From NCBI GenBank assembly GCA_003240855.1, contig QFNN01000106.1, positions 1-10,429 of the forward strand: DNA of 10,429 nt, given 5' to 3'. Below are positions 6,362-10,429 of this stretch, in pieces. Every line of letters starts with the position of its first letter. Position 1 is the stretch's first letter. A program made the translations under genes and the position numbers. Source of the DNA: Sphingomonas sanxanigenens. GTDB taxonomy: Bacteria; Pseudomonadota; Alphaproteobacteria; Sphingomonadales; Sphingomonadaceae. The notes under the pieces are model-generated. The model ran no database searches and was not told where the DNA came from. It saw only the letters and a list, made by a program, of their open reading frames with translations.

Positions 6362-6376
6362 CCGGATGGGCAAAAA

Positions 6377-6400
6377 TCATTCCCACTCGATCGTGCCCGG
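6377..6400. other. Predicted island attachment site at the 3' end of guaA
   Basis: The last codons of guaA (encoding GTIEWE) and its stop are intact and directly face the integrase side. Islands with guaA-specific integrases recombine in this 3' segment and regenerate the end of the gene. The exact core is not determined: no second copy of the segment occurs in this window, and the far attachment site would lie left of position 1. Confidence 0.45.
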
Positions 6401-7939
6401 CGGCTTGGACGTATAGTCGTAGACCACCCGGTTGATGCCCTTCACCTCGTTGATGATCCGCGTCGCCACGCGCGAAAGGAAGGCGGCGTCGAAGGGGTAG
6501 ATGTCGGCGGTCATGCCGTCGACCGAAGTCACCGCGCGCAGGCCGCAGACCGAGTCATAGGTGCGGTGGTCGCCCATCACGCCTACCGTCCGCACCGGCA
6601 GCAGCACGGCGAAGGCCTGCCAGATCGCATCATAGAGCCCGGCATTGCGTATCTCTTCCAGATAGATGGCGTCTGCCTTTCGCAATATGTCGCAACGCTC
6701 CTTCGTCACCTCGCCGGGGATGCGGATGGCGAGGCCCGGCCCCGGGAAGGGATGGCGGCCGACGAATGCCTCGGTCAGCCCCAACTCGCGGCCGAGCAGG
6801 CGGACCTCATCCTTGAACAACTCTCGCAGCGGCTCGACCAGCTTCATGTTCATCCGCTCGGGCAGGCCGCCGACATTGTGGTGGCTCTTGATCGTCACCG
6901 AAGGACCGCCCGAGAAGCTGACGCTCTCGATCACGTCGGGGTAGAGCGTGCCCTGCGCCAGGAACTCGGCGCCGCCGATCTTCTTCGCCTCGGCCTCGAA
7001 CACCTCGATGAAGGTCTTGCCGATGAACTTGCGCTTGGCCTCAGGGTCAGTAACGCCCGCAAGGCCGCCGAGGAACAGTTCCTCCGCATCCACATGGACC
7101 AGCGGGATATTGTAATGATTGCGGAACAGCGAGACGACCTGCTCGCTCTCGCCCGCGCGCATCAGGCCGTGATCGACATAGACGCAGGTCAACTGATCGC
7201 CGATCGCCTCGTGGATCAGCACTGCGGCCACCGATGAATCGACGCCGCCCGAAAGCCCGCAAATCACCCTGCCCTTGCCGACCTGCTTGCGGATCTCCTC
7301 GATCTTGGCGGCGCGGAAGCCGGCCATAGACCAATCACCGCCCAGCCCGCAGACATGGTGGACGAAATTGGCGATCAGCTTGCTGCCGTCTGGCGTGTGC
7401 GCCACTTCGGGGTGGAACTGCACGCCGTAGAAGCGCCGGCTCTCGTCCGCCGTGATCGCAAAGGGCGCGCCTTCGGAAACCGCGATCGGGTGGAAGCCCT
7501 CGGGCAGGCGCGTCACCTTGTCGCCGTGGCTCATCCACACCTGATGGCGCTCGCCTTCGTTCCACAGCCCGTCGAACAGCGCGGACCGATCCTTGATCTC
7601 GACGAAGGCGCGGCCGAACTCGCCCCCCTCGCCCGAGACGACGACTTCGCCGCCCAACTGCTTGCACATCGTCTGCTGGCCATAGCAGATGCCGAGGATC
7701 GGCAACCCCGCCTCGAAGAAGCGCTGCGGCGCTGACGGCGCATTCTCCTCGGTAACCGAGGCCGGCCCGCCAGAGAAGATCAGCCCCTTGGGCCTGAGCC
7801 GATCGAAGGCGGCGTCGGCGGACTGGAAGGGAACGATCTCGCAATAGACGCCCGTCTCCCGCACCCGGCGTGCGATGAGCTGGGTCACCTGGCTGCCGAA
7901 ATCGACGATGAGGATGGTGTCGTGCGCTTGGTCAGTCAT
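6377..7939 (-). CDS. guaA: GMP synthase (glutamine-hydrolysing)
   Basis: A 520-residue cytoplasmic enzyme that converts XMP to GMP with ATP and glutamine, the last step of guanine nucleotide synthesis. The N-terminal class I glutamine amidotransferase domain (about 8-195) has the catalytic triad C85 (GICYGQQT), H176 and E178 (QFHPEV). The ATP pyrophosphatase domain follows with the P-loop SGGVDSS (230-236). The C-terminal dimerisation domain ends in the conserved PPGTIEWE. Length and motifs are normal and no lesion was seen, so the essential gene survives with its 3' end serving as the island target. The ATG at 7939 gives the standard N-terminus (DTILIVDFGSQVTQLIARR), although no strong Shine-Dalgarno precedes it. 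The upstream neighbour on the same strand is 232 bp away, so guaA probably has its own promoter in that gap. Confidence 0.98.
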   Translation of the reverse strand: MTDQAHDTILIVDFGSQVTQLIARRVRETGVYCEIVPFQSADAAFDRLRPKGLIFSGGPASVTEENAPSAPQRFFEAGLPILGICYGQQTMCKQLGGEVVVSGEGGEFGRAFVEIKDRSALFDGLWNEGERHQVWMSHGDKVTRLPEGFHPIAVSEGAPFAITADESRRFYGVQFHPEVAHTPDGSKLIANFVHHVCGLGGDWSMAGFRAAKIEEIRKQVGKGRVICGLSGGVDSSVAAVLIHEAIGDQLTCVYVDHGLMRAGESEQVVSLFRNHYNIPLVHVDAEELFLGGLAGVTDPEAKRKFIGKTFIEVFEAEAKKIGGAEFLAQGTLYPDVIESVSFSGGPSVTIKSHHNVGGLPERMNMKLVEPLRELFKDEVRLLGRELGLTEAFVGRHPFPGPGLAIRIPGEVTKERCDILRKADAIYLEEIRNAGLYDAIWQAFAVLLPVRTVGVMGDHRTYDSVCGLRAVTSVDGMTADIYPFDAAFLSRVATRIINEVKGINRVVYDYTSKPPGTIEWE

Positions 7940-8072
7940 GCGCGCTGTTAATCAGATGACGCGCGCGGGGGAAGGTGATTCTTTGCCGGAATGCGCCAAG
8001 GCCGCAGTGCGCAGGGGTACAGGGCGGCTCAGCTTCCCCCTTGCTGCGGCATCGTCATGTTGCCGGCGCCGG

Positions 8073-8149
8073 CATTGCGAGCGCAGCGAAGCGATCCAGT
8101 TCGACGCCAGGCATTGCTGGATTGCTTCGTCGCCACGCGCCTCGCAATG
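8073..8149. repeat. Dispersed palindromic repeat (REP-like) upstream of guaA
   Basis: CATTGCGAG (8073-8081) is mirrored perfectly by CTCGCAATG (8141-8149), and inside it CGAAGCGATCCAG (8087-8099) is mirrored by CTGGATTGCTTCG (8117-8129) with one mismatch. This two-tier imperfect palindrome has the style of the CATTGCGAGCGCAGCGAAGC family that recurs between genes in many alphaproteobacterial chromosomes; family membership is from memory. It lies in the 232 bp gap (7940-8171), where I saw no gene or clear promoter. A transcript would fold into a long hairpin. Confidence 0.75.
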
Positions 8150-8171
8150 ACGATCGGCAGGCGCGCCCGAT

Positions 8172-8726
8172 CTATCGCCGCGCCGACACATCCCTGATCC
8201 ACAGATCGGCGATGCCGCCGTCGCGGACCTGGCAGACGAAGTGATAAGGCGCGTGGCGCGGCTCGGCATAGCTGTTGCGCAGTTCGATCGTGCCACGCAC
8301 GTCCCAGCCGCCGGGGCGGCGGTCGACGGCGTCGACGTCGCGCACGTTCGCCAGCCGGGCATAGCTCATGCCCTCGTCCTCGGTCGCCATCGCGCAGGCG
8401 TCGACGGCCTCCTCCTCGTAACGGATCGGCGGTGGTGGGGGCGGCGCGACGGCAGCCGGAGCCCCCGCCGAAGCCTGCCCGGCCCCCTGCACGAAGCCGC
8501 GCTTGAACTCGAGCTTCGCCGCCCGGGCCGCGGCCTTGGCGTCCTGCGCGGCCTGTTGCGCGGCGACGGCGAACGCGCCGGCCGCGCGGCCCACGTCACG
8601 GCTCAATTGCGCTTCGGGCGGCGGCGCGGCGACCTGCGACGGCGGGATCGGCGTAGTCTGCACCTGCGCGACGAGCGGGCTGGTCGCGACCCCCAGCAAG
8701 GCCAGGCCCAGTAGCGGCTTCATCAT
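8172..8726 (-). CDS. Secreted or periplasmic hypothetical protein
   Basis: 184 residues, function not recognised. The N-terminus MMKPLLGLALLGVATSPLVA is a typical signal peptide with likely cleavage after LVA, so the protein should cross the inner membrane. Next come a proline-rich stretch, an alanine-rich helical segment (about 42-72, possible coiled coil), a run of six prolines (near 92-97), and a C-terminal globular part of ~85 residues with one cysteine near each end (DACAMAT and FVCQVRD), which could form a disulfide. The C-terminal block, with WDVRGTIELRNSY and YHFVCQVRDGG, looks like the conserved domain. I chose ATG 8726, which has AAAGGA (8735-8740) 8 nt upstream. An in-frame TTG at 8744 lies within that site. 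It precedes guaA on the same strand but the gap argues against an operon. Confidence 0.7.
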   Translation of the reverse strand: MMKPLLGLALLGVATSPLVAQVQTTPIPPSQVAAPPPEAQLSRDVGRAAGAFAVAAQQAAQDAKAAARAAKLEFKRGFVQGAGQASAGAPAAVAPPPPPPIRYEEEAVDACAMATEDEGMSYARLANVRDVDAVDRRPGGWDVRGTIELRNSYAEPRHAPYHFVCQVRDGGIADLWIRDVSARR

Positions 8727-8956
8727 CGCGTCGATCCTTTCCAAGCAGCGGCGGCCAGCGAAGGCGCGCTTCTTAGGCGAGGCGCGCTGTCAGGGCGATG
8801 AACGAGCCACGCCCGCCGTTGCCTGTGCGCCAATGACGTCATAACATCATCATTGAAGCGGCCATATCGAGCTGCACCGGCCGGCAACCGCATCTTTTGC
8901 GGCGGAGCCGGGTCGCCTCCCCGGCTGAATCTGCCGGCGCCGCGCGCCGGACAACA

Positions 8957-8964
8957 GAGGGGAG
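8957..8964 (+). promoter_or_regulatory. Strong Shine-Dalgarno of the PEPxxWA-CTERM gene
   Basis: GAGGGGAG, 6 nt before the ATG at 8971, fixes that start. The 244 bp upstream, between this gene and the divergent secreted protein, shows no gene. Confidence 0.7.
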
Positions 8965-8970
8965 ATTGTC

Positions 8971-9621
8971 ATGCGCCGTCTGCTTTCCGCGTTGCTCCTG
9001 CTTTTCTGCCTGCCGGCCTCCGCGTCGGCGGCGGTCTTTTCGTTCGAGTTCGCCTATCCCGGCGGCGGCCTGCCTGGCGTGCCGGGGCTGACCGAGCTCG
9101 TCTCCAACCAATATGTCACGGCCAACATCCGGGTGAACACGCTGACGAAGCTGGAAATATATCGACTGGAGCAGGACGATCCGGCCAATATCGCCCGCAG
9201 CCTCGGGGCGCCCAACGACAATATCGACCTGCTGCTCGGAACCGGCCGCTATGCCCTCGTCGAACAGGCGCTGGACGTGAATGGCCAACTGATCGGCGCG
9301 CTCGATTTCCAGGGCGAGTTCTTCCACTCGCTCGGGCTCAGCTTCGTCGATCCCGATTATGGCGAAGTGCCGCTCTATTACGCCGACCTGCCCTTCCGCT
9401 TCTTCGTCGACAGTTCGGCCACTTATGACGGGTTGCCCGGCGACTCGCAGGTCGGGTCTTCGGACGTCATCTGGTTCGAGATGCCGGGCGGCGGCGGCAT
9501 CTATCGCCTGCAGGCGGCGGCCGGCGTTCCCGAGCCCGCGACCTGGGCGATGCTCATCGCAGGCTTCGGCATGGCGGGCTGCATGCTCCGCGTCCGTCAT
9601 CGCCGGACCAGCGTCGCCTGA
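8971..9621 (+). CDS. PEPxxWA-CTERM sorting domain protein
   Basis: A 216-residue exported protein. The signal peptide is residues 1-20 (cleavage after ASASA). A beta-rich, acidic extracellular domain of unknown function follows (21-183). At the C-terminus are the sorting motif VPEPATWA (186-193), a hydrophobic membrane segment (about 194-205) and a basic tail (RVRHRR). This tripartite tail is the PEP-CTERM signal in the PEPxxWA form common in sphingomonads. It is recognised by an exosortase that processes and anchors or releases the protein at the cell surface, often in bacteria that make exopolysaccharide. No exosortase gene is in the window, as is usual since targets are scattered. The substrate or ligand of the main domain is unknown. 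The stop lies 4 bp from that of the convergent peptidase gene. Confidence 0.92.
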   Translation: MRRLLSALLLLFCLPASASAAVFSFEFAYPGGGLPGVPGLTELVSNQYVTANIRVNTLTKLEIYRLEQDDPANIARSLGAPNDNIDLLLGTGRYALVEQALDVNGQLIGALDFQGEFFHSLGLSFVDPDYGEVPLYYADLPFRFFVDSSATYDGLPGDSQVGSSDVIWFEMPGGGGIYRLQAAAGVPEPATWAMLIAGFGMAGCMLRVRHRRTSVA

Positions 9622-9625
9622 ACGA

Positions 9626-10429
9626 TCAGCGCGCTTTGGTCGCGGCGGCCGGCGCCGTCGCGACCGGGCGCACCTTCATCCCCGTCCATTTGCCGATGAA
9701 GGCCCACTGGTCGGCGGCCTCGTCGATCATCTTGTCGGTCGGCTTGCCCGCGCCGTGCCCGGCGCGCGTCTCGATGCGGATCAGGTGCGGGCGCGGACCG
9801 ATTTCGGCGGCCTGCAGGGCGGCGGCATATTTGAAGCTGTGCCCCGGTACGACGCGGTCGTCCGTATCGGCGGTGCTCACCAATATCGCCGGATAATCCT
9901 GCCCGCCCCTGATGTTGTGATAAGGCGAGTAGGCGTAGAGGTTGCGGAAATCCTCTTCCTTCTCCGGATAGCCATAATCGTCGACCCAATAGCGCCCGGC
10001 GGTGAAGCGATCGAAGCGCAGCATGTCCATCACGCCCACGGCGGGAAGCGCCGCCGCGAACAGATCAGGCCGCTGATTGACCACGGCGCCGACGAGCAGG
10101 CCGCCGTTCGATCCGCCCTGGATGGCGAGCTGGCCCGGCGTCGTATAGCCGCGCTGGACCAGATATTCGCCCGCCGCGATGAAATCGTCGAACACATTCT
10201 GCTTGTTGGCGAGGCGACCGCCATCGTGCCAAGCCTTGCCATATTCGCCGCCGCCGCGAAGATTGGCGATCGCGAGTATGCCGCCCTGCTCCATCCACGC
10301 GAGCCGCGCGGCCGAGAAGCCGGGCGTCAGTGAGATATTGAACCCACCATAGCCATAGAGCAGCGTCGGCGATCCCTTCGAGAGGTTGATGCCCTTCCTG
10401 TAAACGATGAACATCGGCACGCGCGTGCC
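9626..10429 (-). CDS. Prolyl oligopeptidase (S9A family), C-terminal part
   Basis: The gene runs off the right edge. 267 codons are visible, which is the alpha/beta-hydrolase catalytic domain of a protein usually near 700 residues; the seven-bladed propeller lies outside. It cleaves short peptides after proline. The catalytic serine is in GGSNGG (codon 10109-10111), the aspartate in ADTDDRVVP (9860-9862) and the histidine in RAGHGAG (9755-9757), so the triad is complete. Other hallmarks are VPMFIVYRKG at the domain entry, YGYGGFN (oxyanion region) and NLRGGGEYG. The first visible codons (GTRVPMF) show the frame continues upstream, so the GTG at 10420 is internal. The C-terminus ends in an alanine-rich tail. 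Cellular location cannot be judged because the N-terminus is missing. The gene is convergent with the PEPxxWA-CTERM gene with only 4 bp between stops, and no terminator hairpin was evident. Confidence 0.95.
   Translation of the reverse strand, partial: GTRVPMFIVYRKGINLSKGSPTLLYGYGGFNISLTPGFSAARLAWMEQGGILAIANLRGGGEYGKAWHDGGRLANKQNVFDDFIAAGEYLVQRGYTTPGQLAIQGGSNGGLLVGAVVNQRPDLFAAALPAVGVMDMLRFDRFTAGRYWVDDYGYPEKEEDFRNLYAYSPYHNIRGGQDYPAILVSTADTDDRVVPGHSFKYAAALQAAEIGPRPHLIRIETRAGHGAGKPTDKMIDEAADQWAFIGKWTGMKVRPVATAPAAATKAR

Larger units (their letters stand above)
6065..6376. other. Non-coding island end between integrase and guaA
   Basis: 312 bp without a gene. It is clearly richer in A and T than the flanking genes, especially 6298-6330. 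Besides the TGACGGTAT array and the integrase promoter it holds a short perfect inverted repeat, GCGTAT (6344-6349) / ATACGC (6356-6361), and a 4 bp stem GCCC/GGGC just before the guaA stop. No T-rich terminator for guaA was seen. The low GC and repeats fit an attachment-site region. Confidence 0.7.

Noticed and set aside
6360..6376. Possible intrinsic terminator after guaA
   Set aside because: The GCCC/GGGC stem is only 4 bp and no T-run follows it on the minus strand.
6566..7237. 223-codon open frame on the plus strand inside guaA
   Set aside because: It is antisense to conserved guaA sequence with no ribosome site or recognisable domain.
8833..8842. ATGACGTCAT perfect 10 bp palindrome in the gap between the two exported-protein genes
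   Set aside because: It occurs once, resembles no bacterial operator I can name with confidence, and a single 10 bp palindrome is weak evidence.
8839..9600. 253-codon open frame on the minus strand
   Set aside because: It is antisense to the PEPxxWA-CTERM gene and its composition is that of a high-GC shadow frame; the plus-strand gene has a signal peptide, sorting tail and strong ribosome site.
9359..10333. 324-codon open frame on the plus strand
   Set aside because: It overlaps the CTERM gene in another frame and then runs antisense through the prolyl oligopeptidase, whose catalytic motifs are clear.

Overview
The window looks like the chromosome of a high-GC alphaproteobacterium, most likely a sphingomonad. 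The pointers are guaA, a PEPxxWA-type CTERM protein, an S9 prolyl oligopeptidase, and a dispersed palindromic repeat of a kind I associate with these genomes. This assignment comes from protein style and repeats; no rRNA or other taxonomic marker is present.

The window splits into two parts. From about 6380 to the right end it is ordinary chromosome: guaA (minus strand), a 232 bp gap holding the palindromic repeat, a small secreted protein (minus), a PEPxxWA-CTERM surface or secreted protein (plus), and the C-terminal half of a prolyl oligopeptidase (minus, running off the right edge). From position 1 to about 6376 it is the end of an integrated genomic island at the 3' end of guaA, a known integration hotspot. 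The P4-type tyrosine integrase lies directly downstream of guaA on the same strand. Its 5' region holds five copies of the 9 bp motif ATACCGTCA / TGACGGTAT, one of them overlapping a perfect TATAAT box.

Leftward from the integrase lie a short AlpA-type DNA-binding protein (convergent, its 3' end overlapping the integrase), a two-domain HTH protein (plus), a large serine recombinase (minus), and a superfamily 2 helicase (plus) whose 5' end is outside the window. The helicase loses its homologous reading frame right after motif VI, exactly where the recombinase gene ends, and then reads about 125 codons antisense through the recombinase. I read this as a recombination or insertion scar that truncated island cargo.

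The most interesting structure is regulatory. The two small DNA-binding genes each have a Shine-Dalgarno sequence in the 3' arm of an inverted repeat, and the 115 bp between the recombinase and the HTH gene carries three back-to-back inverted repeats. With the TGACGGTAT array at the integrase, this cluster looks like a compact control module for island excision or mobility, with two recombinases of different chemistry and two DNA-binding proteins. That functional reading is inference. No RNA genes or CRISPR arrays were seen.
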